From: WHSP01 sp964424945
GTDB taxonomy: Bacteria; Gemmatimonadota; Gemmatimonadetes; Longimicrobiales; Longimicrobiaceae
Assembly: GCA_964424945.1 (NCBI GenBank)
Contig: CAYRLB010000015.1
Coordinates: 1-47,703, forward strand
Length of the DNA stretch: 47,703 nt
Reading direction: 5' to 3'
Shown here: positions 29,188 to 36,651 of the stretch, piece by piece
How the letters are laid out: the number at the start of each line of letters is the position of its first letter
Numbering within the stretch: the stretch's first letter is position 1
Made by a program: the position numbers and the translations under genes
Notes under the pieces: model-generated
Databases searched by the model: none
Told to the model about the DNA's origin: nothing
What the model saw: only the letters and a program-made list of their open reading frames with translations

Positions 29188-32184
29188 TTACTGGAAGAGG
29201 GCGGGCATTCCCCAGAGTGTGGCAACCTGGGTATACCTGTCCGACAGCTCGGCCGGTGCCGACCGGGCTGCCGACGCCAGCGCCTGACGCTGCTCGGCCG
29301 AAAGAGTCGGCGCAGCATTCTCCGGCCATCCGCCCCGGTCATTCCGCCACTCCGTCCGGAACGGGCGGGAGCCGAGCGGATTTCCTGCGATCCCGTCGAA
29401 GACGCCCTGGGCGAGGAAGGGATCGGCCGTCGCCGCCGCGGTCATCAGCTCCACGATCGCCGTCGTGTTGTTGTCACGGGCCAGGCTGCGCGTCACGAAC
29501 TGGATGACCGTTCGTACACCGCTCAGATACGCGGTATCCGTCGCAACGTGTCGCCGCTGCAGAAGCTCCAGCGCGAGGCCCTGGTTATGTCTCGACGCAG
29601 CGATCGCCGCCGCATCCGGAATCCACCGGTCCCGCAGGTTCACCGGGAGAATGATCATGTCCCGGATCGCGTTCCCGATCCGTTCCGACGCCGGGAGATC
29701 GAAGAGCGTGAGGAGCGCGTTCAACCGAACGCTTGGATCCGCATCCTGAAGCGTCGCACTCGAGCTGTTGACGTTGAAGCCGCCGGGCGCATTCCGGTCA
29801 GGAAGAAGGCCGGCCGCGAAGAGCGCGCTCTCAGTGGCAGCATCCCGCGGCAATGCCTGAAGCGCCGCCTTGCGCACGCCCGCCGCAGGATGATAGAGCG
29901 CGTTCTGCATCGCCTGAAGCGCCTGCGCGTTTCCGAATGCGTTGAGCCCGTGCAGCGTCCAGATTCCGTGAAGGGCGCCCGGGTTGAGCCCCATCTCGTC
30001 GATCGTATGGTCATTGACCAGCCCGACGATCGCCGGAACGACGTCGTGGGAGCCCCGCTCGACGATCAGCCGCTGCGCCATCATCCGCCAGAACATGTTC
30101 TCATGCTTCAGCGCGGCGACGAGCTGGTCGCCGGTGGCGTTATCGAGCCGCATCGGCTCGGAAGCCGGCGCTTCGTCCCAGGTGATCCGCCAGATCCGGC
30201 CATTCTCGCTGTTCCGGTTCGGCGTCTCGTACGCGTTCCCCTCGCCCGGCGGGCAGCATTCCCCGCCCGGCATCTCGACGAAGGGGTTGTGCTGCGCCAC
30301 CATCGAGTAGAAATCCGACACCCAGAGTGCGCCGTCCGGACCCACCTTCACCTGAACGGGCGCCATCCAGAAGTCGCGGCTGGCCAGGAAGCTCCACTGG
30401 TTCTCCGCCGCATAGGTGCTTCCGTTCGGCGTGAGGTCGAACTGGCCGACCAGCTTACCCGTCGGGTCCGCGACGAAAGCTTCCGAGTTCCAGTATTCCT
30501 TCGGGAAGGAACGCGCCGTATAGATCTCGTGCGCCGTCCCGGATGTGAACCTGCCGAACTGATCGACCTGGTAGATTTCGCGGTTCGGATAGATGTCCGA
30601 CCGATCGTAAATCCCCGGAAGGATCGGCTCGCGCATTCCCGTCGCCAGGTAGTAGCGGTTCGGGATCGCCACGAAGACGCTGGCGACGTCATTCGCCGTT
30701 GAACCGAAGATCTGCCCCTCCTCGTTCAGCGCAACGCCCCAGGTGTTGTTGTTCGTCCGCGCGAGATATTCGAGGTTCTGCCCGTCCGGGGTGAAGGCGA
30801 AATAGCCCTGCCCGAAGTCGCCCTGCCCGTACGTGACCCCACCGACCGTTCCCCGGAAGCCATTGTAGCCGACCGACGCAAGGATCCGGTTGTCGATGTT
30901 GTATCGGAAGTTGCTCGGCGTACCATGGGTATCGTTGCGCGGCCAGCCAGTCATGATGAGCGTCTTCTCATCTGCCCTGTCGTCGCCATCCGTGTCCCGC
31001 AGGAAGAAGAAATGCGGGGCCTGGGCCACGACGAGCCCACCATCGATGAGCATCAGGCTTGTCGCCAGGTTCAACCCGTCCGCGAAGACAGTGGAACGGT
31101 CGGCACGCCCATCGCCATCCGTATCCTCGAGGATCAGGATCCGGTCGCTTCCCGGAACACTGTCCGGAAGCAGTGTGTTCGGGTAGTCGTTCGTCTCGAC
31201 GGCCCACATCCGGCCGCGCTCATCCCACGTGAAGTCGATGATGCGCCTGACCATAGGATCTTCCGCGAAGAGATTCATCGAGAATCCCGGGCGGAGTGTG
31301 GTCAGTGCCTTCGAATCTTCCGCCGAAAGGGCCACCTGCGCCTCCCAGACGGGGGGGCCGAGCGTATTCCAGGGTGCACCTTCGACGTAAGTGGGAATAG
31401 GGACGTCGAGCCTGGCGGTCCTCGGCGTCGGCTCGTTCGGCTGCCGGTTGAGGGCCCACTCGCCGGCGGCCCAGCGTGTCCCCTGCGCCACGAGCTGCTG
31501 GAACCCTTCGTTCGTCCACGTCCGTGCGTCGTGGCCCCATGCCGTGTAGAAGACGCGGCCATCGCCATACGTCCGCACCCACGTCCATGGCTCGTCGCGA
31601 CCATTGTCTGGGCGAACCTGGAGGATCGTGGTGTTGACGGGGTTGAACTTCGTGTGAACGTATGGCTCATCCTCCACCGAGAAGTTCGGCACGCCTCGGG
31701 TCACGAAGTGGTCAGGGACCACGGAGTTGACCGAGAATGCGGTGATCGGCGCGTGGCTCTTGAAGGCGCCTCCTACCAGCCGGATGTACTCCTCCGAATC
31801 CTGAAAGGCAGCGGACGCGGAGTGAATCACCGACAGACCGCCGCCATTCTCAACGAAACCCAGGAGTGCCTGCAGCTCCGCATCCGGAAGGCCTGCCTGG
31901 TTGTTATAGAAGATCAGCGCATGGTAGCGGTCGAGATTCTCCCTGTTCAACGCCGACACATCGTCGGTGTAGAACATGTCGATCCCGTTATCGGCGAGTA
32001 CCGGGAGAATGCCCTTCGCGCGTTCGAAGGGGCGGTGAAGCGCGTCGTCGCCCAGGAAGAGGACCTGCAGGCGGTCGGCGGGCTCGGCCTGCGCCTGGAG
32101 CGCTGCAGGGGCGACCGTACCGAGGATCAGGGCGAGAAGCGCTCGCCGCCCGAACAGGGCAGCTGGCGTTGCAGAGGTGTTCAT
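29188..32184 (-). CDS. Exported ThuA-domain / PVC-type propeller dehydrogenase with HEAT-like tail
   Basis: 998 residues from the ATG at 32184, which has GAGGAA about 7 nt upstream (an ATG at 32217 is possible). Signal peptide with FGRRALLALILG and LQAQA. Residues about 35-245 are a ThuA-like (class I amidotransferase-fold) domain (HALIFYNNQAGLPDAELQAL, GGGLSVIHSASAAF). Residues about 290-700 are the beta-propeller of 'membrane-bound dehydrogenase' proteins (MWAVETNDYPNTL, two EF-hand-like DTDGDGRAD / DTDGDDRAD loops that may bind calcium, HGTPSNFRYNIDNRI, VKVGPDGALWVSDFYS). From about 700 come HEAT-like helices (AGVRKAALQALPRD). The CxxCH haem domain that usually ends such proteins is absent. 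A role in periplasmic sugar or polyol oxidation is inferred from the fold and from the MFS gene 140 nt upstream. Confidence 0.8.
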   Translation of the reverse strand: MNTSATPAALFGRRALLALILGTVAPAALQAQAEPADRLQVLFLGDDALHRPFERAKGILPVLADNGIDMFYTDDVSALNRENLDRYHALIFYNNQAGLPDAELQALLGFVENGGGLSVIHSASAAFQDSEEYIRLVGGAFKSHAPITAFSVNSVVPDHFVTRGVPNFSVEDEPYVHTKFNPVNTTILQVRPDNGRDEPWTWVRTYGDGRVFYTAWGHDARTWTNEGFQQLVAQGTRWAAGEWALNRQPNEPTPRTARLDVPIPTYVEGAPWNTLGPPVWEAQVALSAEDSKALTTLRPGFSMNLFAEDPMVRRIIDFTWDERGRMWAVETNDYPNTLLPDSVPGSDRILILEDTDGDGRADRSTVFADGLNLATSLMLIDGGLVVAQAPHFFFLRDTDGDDRADEKTLIMTGWPRNDTHGTPSNFRYNIDNRILASVGYNGFRGTVGGVTYGQGDFGQGYFAFTPDGQNLEYLARTNNNTWGVALNEEGQIFGSTANDVASVFVAIPNRYYLATGMREPILPGIYDRSDIYPNREIYQVDQFGRFTSGTAHEIYTARSFPKEYWNSEAFVADPTGKLVGQFDLTPNGSTYAAENQWSFLASRDFWMAPVQVKVGPDGALWVSDFYSMVAQHNPFVEMPGGECCPPGEGNAYETPNRNSENGRIWRITWDEAPASEPMRLDNATGDQLVAALKHENMFWRMMAQRLIVERGSHDVVPAIVGLVNDHTIDEMGLNPGALHGIWTLHGLNAFGNAQALQAMQNALYHPAAGVRKAALQALPRDAATESALFAAGLLPDRNAPGGFNVNSSSATLQDADPSVRLNALLTLFDLPASERIGNAIRDMIILPVNLRDRWIPDAAAIAASRHNQGLALELLQRRHVATDTAYLSGVRTVIQFVTRSLARDNNTTAIVELMTAAATADPFLAQGVFDGIAGNPLGSRPFRTEWRNDRGGWPENAAPTLSAEQRQALASAARSAPAELSDRYTQVATLWGMPALFQ

Positions 32185-32324
32185 TCCATTCCTCGCTCGA
32201 ACTGGGGAAAGGGGCATGCGAACTCCGAAGTCGGCCGCGGCGCTACCTGTGGCTGTAGGCGGCGCCGCATCGGCAGAAGAAAGGGTGCGGGCGCCGGATC
32301 AGCGACGCCCGCTCATCATCACTG

Positions 32325-33884
32325 TCAGATCTGTCCGTGCTGATCCAGCGTTTCGAGCCGGTGGACCTTGTACCCGCCCCGGCGCCGATCCTGGAGGTAC
32401 ATCACGCCGAAGACGAGAACGAGGATGAGCGCGACCGGCGCAATCGACCGGAAGGATTCCTGACCACCCTCCGCCTCCGCCGGACCGAGAATACCCGCGG
32501 CCTGGGTGACCGTCGGCTCGTTCGGGATCTGGGAGGCGCTGATCGCGCGGAGCGCGTTTGCCGTCAGATCGCCGGCCATCTCGCCCTGCGCTGCGCTCGC
32601 CTCGAGCGCGGCGTTCGTCGCATCGATGGCGACAGCGACGTCCGCTTCGACATAGCCTAGGGTGGCCGGGTCGCTGGATGCCTGCGCCGCCTGCAGATAT
32701 TGCGGGTAGGTCGCCTGGACCTCCTCCAGGAGGGCCATCGTCTCGGCCGGTTCCAGGCGGTCGGCCAGCAGCCGATCCGCGACGGAGCCCATCACGGGGA
32801 TCCCCACAGCGCCTGCGGTACCGAGCCCCACGCCGGCCATCAGCACGATGCCGAGGGAGCCCGTCCGGGGCAGCCGCTCACTCATGCTGCCGACCATCGT
32901 CGGGAAGAAGAATGCGACGCCCCAGGCGAACAGGGTCGCGACCGCCAGCGCCGACCAGAGACCACTGACGAAACTCAGAAGATAGAGCCCGGTCCCCGTG
33001 AGAACCGCCGAACCCAGCAGCATCCCCGAAGGGGAGAAACGCTCGACGAAGTGGTGCGCCAGGAAGCGGAGAAGCACCATCCAGCCATTGATCCAGACCA
33101 GAACGAGGATGCCATGGATGCCGACCCCTTCGAGGATCGGGGGGATCCACCGCATCGGCCCCAGCTCCATCGATGTCGTGACCGCCATCAGCACGAGCAT
33201 CAGCAGGAAGAGCGGGCTGGTCAGCGTGTACCGGAACATCTCGCCGATCGGCATGCCGGCCTCCGCATTCTCCGTCTTCGGGAACCGCTGAGGGAGGACG
33301 AGCGCGCCGTAGAGGAGCACGGGGATCAGAACCACCCCGATCTGGAAGGGCCAGTAGGAGAGCGGGCCGCCCCAGTTGGCCATTCCGAAGCCGATGAGAC
33401 CACCGACCACGCCGCCGAGCGGGAAGAAGGCGTGGAAGAGATTCAGCTTCGTCGTCTTGTCATTCGGGTAGAGGGCGGCGACGAGCGGATTTCCTGTCAC
33501 CTCGATCATGCCATTGCCGACGGCGAGGATCGCTGCGCCGACGAACAGGATCCAGAAGGCGGAGGAGTCCCCCACGCGCATCGCGGCAGAGATCATCAGA
33601 AGCAGCCCGATGACGTGTGCACCGAACGCCATCCGCGCCGCGTTCCGCAGACCGTACCCCTCCAGGAAGGGCCCGAGCACGAGAAGGGAAATCGCCATTC
33701 CCCAGAGTGCCGCACCCCCGATAAGTCCCACCTGGTAGTTCGTGAGAATGAACTCCTGCTTCAGCTGGCCGATCACATTGCTGACCAGCGCGAAGGACAT
33801 TCCGGTCGGGATCAGCGCCAGACAGATCCCGGTGAACAGCCTGCTTCGATCAACAACGCCTGCTTCGGCTTGCAGTGTCGCCAT
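32325..33884 (-). CDS. MFS sugar permease (FHS/FucP-like) with C-terminal insert
   Basis: 519 residues, 12 hydrophobic helices. The signature of the fucose-galactose-glucose:H+ symporter family is visible: GNGMIEVTGNPLVAALYPND, LNLFHAFFPLGGVVGG. Between the helices near residues 370 and 485 lies an insert of about 100 mostly polar, Ala-rich residues (LADRLEPAETMALLEEVQATYP region) before the last helix (VALILVLVFGVMYLQD), much longer than in FucP. It likely imports a monosaccharide, perhaps the product of the dehydrogenase downstream on the same strand. The gene is divergent from the cupin operon. Confidence 0.85.
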   Translation of the reverse strand: MATLQAEAGVVDRSRLFTGICLALIPTGMSFALVSNVIGQLKQEFILTNYQVGLIGGAALWGMAISLLVLGPFLEGYGLRNAARMAFGAHVIGLLLMISAAMRVGDSSAFWILFVGAAILAVGNGMIEVTGNPLVAALYPNDKTTKLNLFHAFFPLGGVVGGLIGFGMANWGGPLSYWPFQIGVVLIPVLLYGALVLPQRFPKTENAEAGMPIGEMFRYTLTSPLFLLMLVLMAVTTSMELGPMRWIPPILEGVGIHGILVLVWINGWMVLLRFLAHHFVERFSPSGMLLGSAVLTGTGLYLLSFVSGLWSALAVATLFAWGVAFFFPTMVGSMSERLPRTGSLGIVLMAGVGLGTAGAVGIPVMGSVADRLLADRLEPAETMALLEEVQATYPQYLQAAQASSDPATLGYVEADVAVAIDATNAALEASAAQGEMAGDLTANALRAISASQIPNEPTVTQAAGILGPAEAEGGQESFRSIAPVALILVLVFGVMYLQDRRRGGYKVHRLETLDQHGQI

Positions 33885-33985
33885 GTTTTGCGCCTTAGCT
33901 GAGGTGGTGACGGGGAGAACGGAGAGGGGATGCCGGGAGCCGCGGATGGTGATTCGACCGGACGCCTGACTCGATCGGTTGCTTC

Positions 33986-34014
33986 TTGACGCGTCCGGAC
34001 AGTCGCGGAAGAAT
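33986..34014 (+). promoter_or_regulatory. Candidate promoter of the cupin-Tm-1-TonB operon
   Basis: TTGACG (33986-33991), 17-nt spacer, AAGAAT (34009-34014), about 100 nt before the cupin start. It lies in the divergent region with the MFS gene. Confidence 0.45.
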
Positions 34015-34112
34015 AAAGTAATCCTGCCGCCCTTGTTTCGCTACGTCACGTCCCGCCAATTGTCTCTGGAGCGCCAGCCTCCGGGATCCATCACCGCACG
34101 AGGGGAGCGAGT

Positions 34113-34550
34113 ATGCCGATTTCAGCGGGTGAACCGAATCGTTTCGTAACGGCCGCGGAAATGGTCGTTGAAGACTCGCCGTGGGGGCCGCACGAATGGC
34201 TGTCCCGACCCGACGTCACGGCCGCGGAGAATCTCATGCTCGTGCGGGTGCGGATGCCGCCCGGGAAGGGGCACGCCTTCCATCGTCATCCTGCCCTCGA
34301 GGAAATCATCTACATTGTTTCGGGGACGGCAGAGCAGTGGGTCGATCGCGAATCCCGCATCCTCGGGCCGGGGGATGCCGCGCACATCCCGCCGGACGTC
34401 GTCCACGGCACGTACAACGCAGGTGAGGATACCCTTGTCTTCCTGGCGATGCTGTCGCCAGCGAAATTCGAGGGCCCGGCGGTCGTCGATATGTCGAACG
34501 AGGCGCCCTGGTCATCGATGCGCGTCGACGAACCGTCGGACGGCCAATGA
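34113..34550 (+). CDS. Cupin-domain protein
   Basis: 145 residues; single conserved beta-barrel. Metal ligands of cupin motif 1 are clear: GHAFHRHPALEEIIYIVSG (two His, one Glu), and motif 2 is PPDVVHGTYNAG with the third His. Such proteins bind a small acid or sugar as an enzyme or sensor. It is first in the operon: its stop (34548-34550) overlaps the start of the next gene by ATGA. Probably works on the same substrate as the gene products behind it. Confidence 0.85.
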   Translation: MPISAGEPNRFVTAAEMVVEDSPWGPHEWLSRPDVTAAENLMLVRVRMPPGKGHAFHRHPALEEIIYIVSGTAEQWVDRESRILGPGDAAHIPPDVVHGTYNAGEDTLVFLAMLSPAKFEGPAVVDMSNEAPWSSMRVDEPSDGQ

Positions 34551-35791
34551 GCGCGAGAGCCCCTGCCGGGAAGATCCTCCTCATCGGGTCATTCGATACG
34601 AAGGGGGAGGAGTACCGGTTCGTCCGCGACCTCATCCGTGAGGCGGGTCAGGATGTGCTGACGCTCGACCTCGGCATCCTCTCCGACCCTCCTTTCACCC
34701 CCGACATCTCCGCCGGCGAAGTCGCCCGCGAAGGAGGCGGGGATCTCGCGGAGCTTCGTGCGCGCGCCGACCGCAGCAGCGCCGTGGACGTCATGCTCGC
34801 CGGCGCCCGCGCGCTGGTGCCCCGTCTGTACGCCGACGGTCGGATCGCCGGAGTGCTCGGCCTCGGCGGCGGCGGCGGGACGACGATGATCACCGCCGCG
34901 ATGCGAACGCTGCCGGTCGGCGTGCCGAAGGTGATGGTTTCCACGATGGCGTCGGGCAACACGGAGCCCTACGTGGATGTGAAGGACATCACCATGATGT
35001 ACTCCGTCGTCGACATCGCCGGACTGAATCCGCTTTCCCGTCGCATCCTGGCGAACGCCGCGGGTGCGATCTGCGGAATGGCGGGCGTGCGTCTTCCCGA
35101 CGTGCCCGAACGGCCCCTGATTGCCGCAACAATGTTCGGGGTCACGACCCCCTGCGTGACGCAGGTAAGGGAGCGTCTGGAGGAAGCCGGCTATGACGTC
35201 CTCGTCTTCCATGCGACAGGCTCCGGCGGCCGCGCCATGGAAGGCCTCATCGAGGACGGCTACTTTGCAGGCGTCGTGGATGTGACCACCACCGAATGGT
35301 GTGATGAGGTGGCGGGTGGCGTACTCTCGGCCGGGCCGGACCGGCTCGGCGCAGCGGCCCGCAGGGGGATCCCGCAGGTGGTGTCCGTCGGAGCGCTCGA
35401 CATGGTCAACTTCGGGCCCTTCGAGACCGTCCCCGAACGCTACCGCGACCGGTCCTTCTACAGGCACAACGCGAACGTCACGCTGATGCGCACGACTCCC
35501 GAGGAGTGCAGGGTGATCGCGAAGCGGATCGCGGAGAAGCTGAATGCGGCAGAAGGGCCCACCATCCTTGCGCTTCCGCTGAAAGGGGTCAGCATGATAG
35601 ACGCCCCGGGTCAGCCCTTTCATGACCCTGAGGCGGATCAGGTGCTTTTCGACACGCTCCGCGCTGCCATCGCTCCGAACGTCCGCCTCGTGGAGGTCGA
35701 TGCGAACGTCAACGATCCGGAGTTCGCCGAAAGGATCGCCTCCGAAATGCTCTCCCTGCTCGATTCCCGGCATGCCGGACAACCCACATAG
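34547..35791 (+). CDS. UPF0261 / Tm-1-like ATP-binding protein (N-terminal half of Tm-1)
   Basis: 414 residues, the full length of the UPF0261 family. It opens ILLIGSFDTKGEEYRFVRDLI and later has LGLGGGGGTTMITAAMRTLPVGVPKVMVSTMASGN-like blocks (split here as the family pattern), PYVDVKDITMMYSVVDIAGLN, and VFHATGSGGRAMEGLIEDG. The tomato resistance protein Tm-1 has this domain as its N-terminus, where it binds ATP and the viral helicase; bacterial function is not established. Here its natural partner is the next gene, 18 nt downstream, which is the Tm-1 C-terminal domain. Confidence 0.9.
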   Translation: MSARAPAGKILLIGSFDTKGEEYRFVRDLIREAGQDVLTLDLGILSDPPFTPDISAGEVAREGGGDLAELRARADRSSAVDVMLAGARALVPRLYADGRIAGVLGLGGGGGTTMITAAMRTLPVGVPKVMVSTMASGNTEPYVDVKDITMMYSVVDIAGLNPLSRRILANAAGAICGMAGVRLPDVPERPLIAATMFGVTTPCVTQVRERLEEAGYDVLVFHATGSGGRAMEGLIEDGYFAGVVDVTTTEWCDEVAGGVLSAGPDRLGAAARRGIPQVVSVGALDMVNFGPFETVPERYRDRSFYRHNANVTLMRTTPEECRVIAKRIAEKLNAAEGPTILALPLKGVSMIDAPGQPFHDPEADQVLFDTLRAAIAPNVRLVEVDANVNDPEFAERIASEMLSLLDSRHAGQPT

Positions 35792-35809
35792 ACCTGGAGA
35801 AAGATCTCG

Positions 35810-36649
35810 ATGCCATTCATCCCCTATTCCGAGAGCCTGCGCAGACTGAAGGCCCAGGTCGAAGCCGGTACGCCCATCATCGGGGCGGGAGCAGGAACGG
35901 GTATCTCCGCGAAGTTTGCCGAACGCGGCGGAGTCGACATCATCATCATCTACAACTCCGGCCGCTATCGGATGGCGGGTCGAGGCAGTGCCTCCGGAAT
36001 GATGCCGTATGGCGATGCGAATGCGATCGTCGTCGACATGGCGCGCGAAGTTCTTCCCATCGTGAAGGATACCCCGGTTCTTGCGGGGGTCTGCGGTACG
36101 GATCCCTTCCGGCTGATGCGGAGCTTCCTCCCTCAGTTGAAGGAGATGGGATTCGACGGGGTGCAGAATTTCCCGACCGTCGGCCTCATCGACGGGCAGT
36201 TCCGCCAGATCCTCGAGGAGACGGGGATGAGCATCCAGCTCGAGGTCGACATGATCCGTCAGGCGCATGAGCTCGAGATGCTCACCTGTCCCTACGTCTT
36301 CGATGAGGATACAGCGCGTCGCTTCACCGAAGCGGGTGCCGACGTCGTCGTGGCGCACGTCAACACCACTGTGGCGGGATCGATCGGCGTACAGACCGCT
36401 GCGATGTCCCTCGACGAAGCGGTCGACAAGGTGCAGATGATGCACGACGCGGCGAAGGAAGTGAACCCGGATGTCATGGTGCTCTGCCATGGCGGTCCCA
36501 TCGCCCATCCGGAAGATGCGCAGTACGTGCTCTCCAGGACCCGCGGAGTGGCGGGCTTCTTCGGCGCTTCCAGCATCGAGCGCCTCGCCACGGAACCGGC
36601 GATCGAGGAGCAGACTCGAAAGTTCAAGGCACTGACGTTCAACGGATAA
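35810..36649 (+). CDS. PEP-hydrolase-family TIM-barrel protein (C-terminal half of Tm-1)
   Basis: 279 residues of a TIM-barrel family annotated as phosphoenolpyruvate hydrolase (PF09370-like as I know it): IIGAGAGTGISAKFAERGGVDIIIIYNSGRYRMAGRGS, AGVCGTDPF, GVQNFPTVGLIDG, VVAHVNTTVAGSIG and FFGASSIERLA. AGAGTG and NSGR mark the ligand loop. It follows the UPF0261 gene closely, and the next gene (TonB receptor) begins 2 nt after its stop, so all four genes should be one operon. Biochemical proof for hydrolase activity in bacteria is thin, so the name describes the family only. Confidence 0.88.
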   Translation: MPFIPYSESLRRLKAQVEAGTPIIGAGAGTGISAKFAERGGVDIIIIYNSGRYRMAGRGSASGMMPYGDANAIVVDMAREVLPIVKDTPVLAGVCGTDPFRLMRSFLPQLKEMGFDGVQNFPTVGLIDGQFRQILEETGMSIQLEVDMIRQAHELEMLTCPYVFDEDTARRFTEAGADVVVAHVNTTVAGSIGVQTAAMSLDEAVDKVQMMHDAAKEVNPDVMVLCHGGPIAHPEDAQYVLSRTRGVAGFFGASSIERLATEPAIEEQTRKFKALTFNG

Positions 36650-36651
36650 CG

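Noticed and set aside
28954..30702. 582-residue open frame on the plus strand
   Set aside because: Antisense of the ThuA/dehydrogenase gene, which has clear domains, signal peptide, ribosome site and terminator.
30925..32343. 472-residue open frame on the plus strand
   Set aside because: Also antisense of the same dehydrogenase; Arg/His-rich shadow composition without any domain.
32700..33902. 400-residue open frame on the plus strand
   Set aside because: Antisense of the MFS transporter; hydrophilic His/Glu/Arg-rich sequence typical of a reversed membrane protein.
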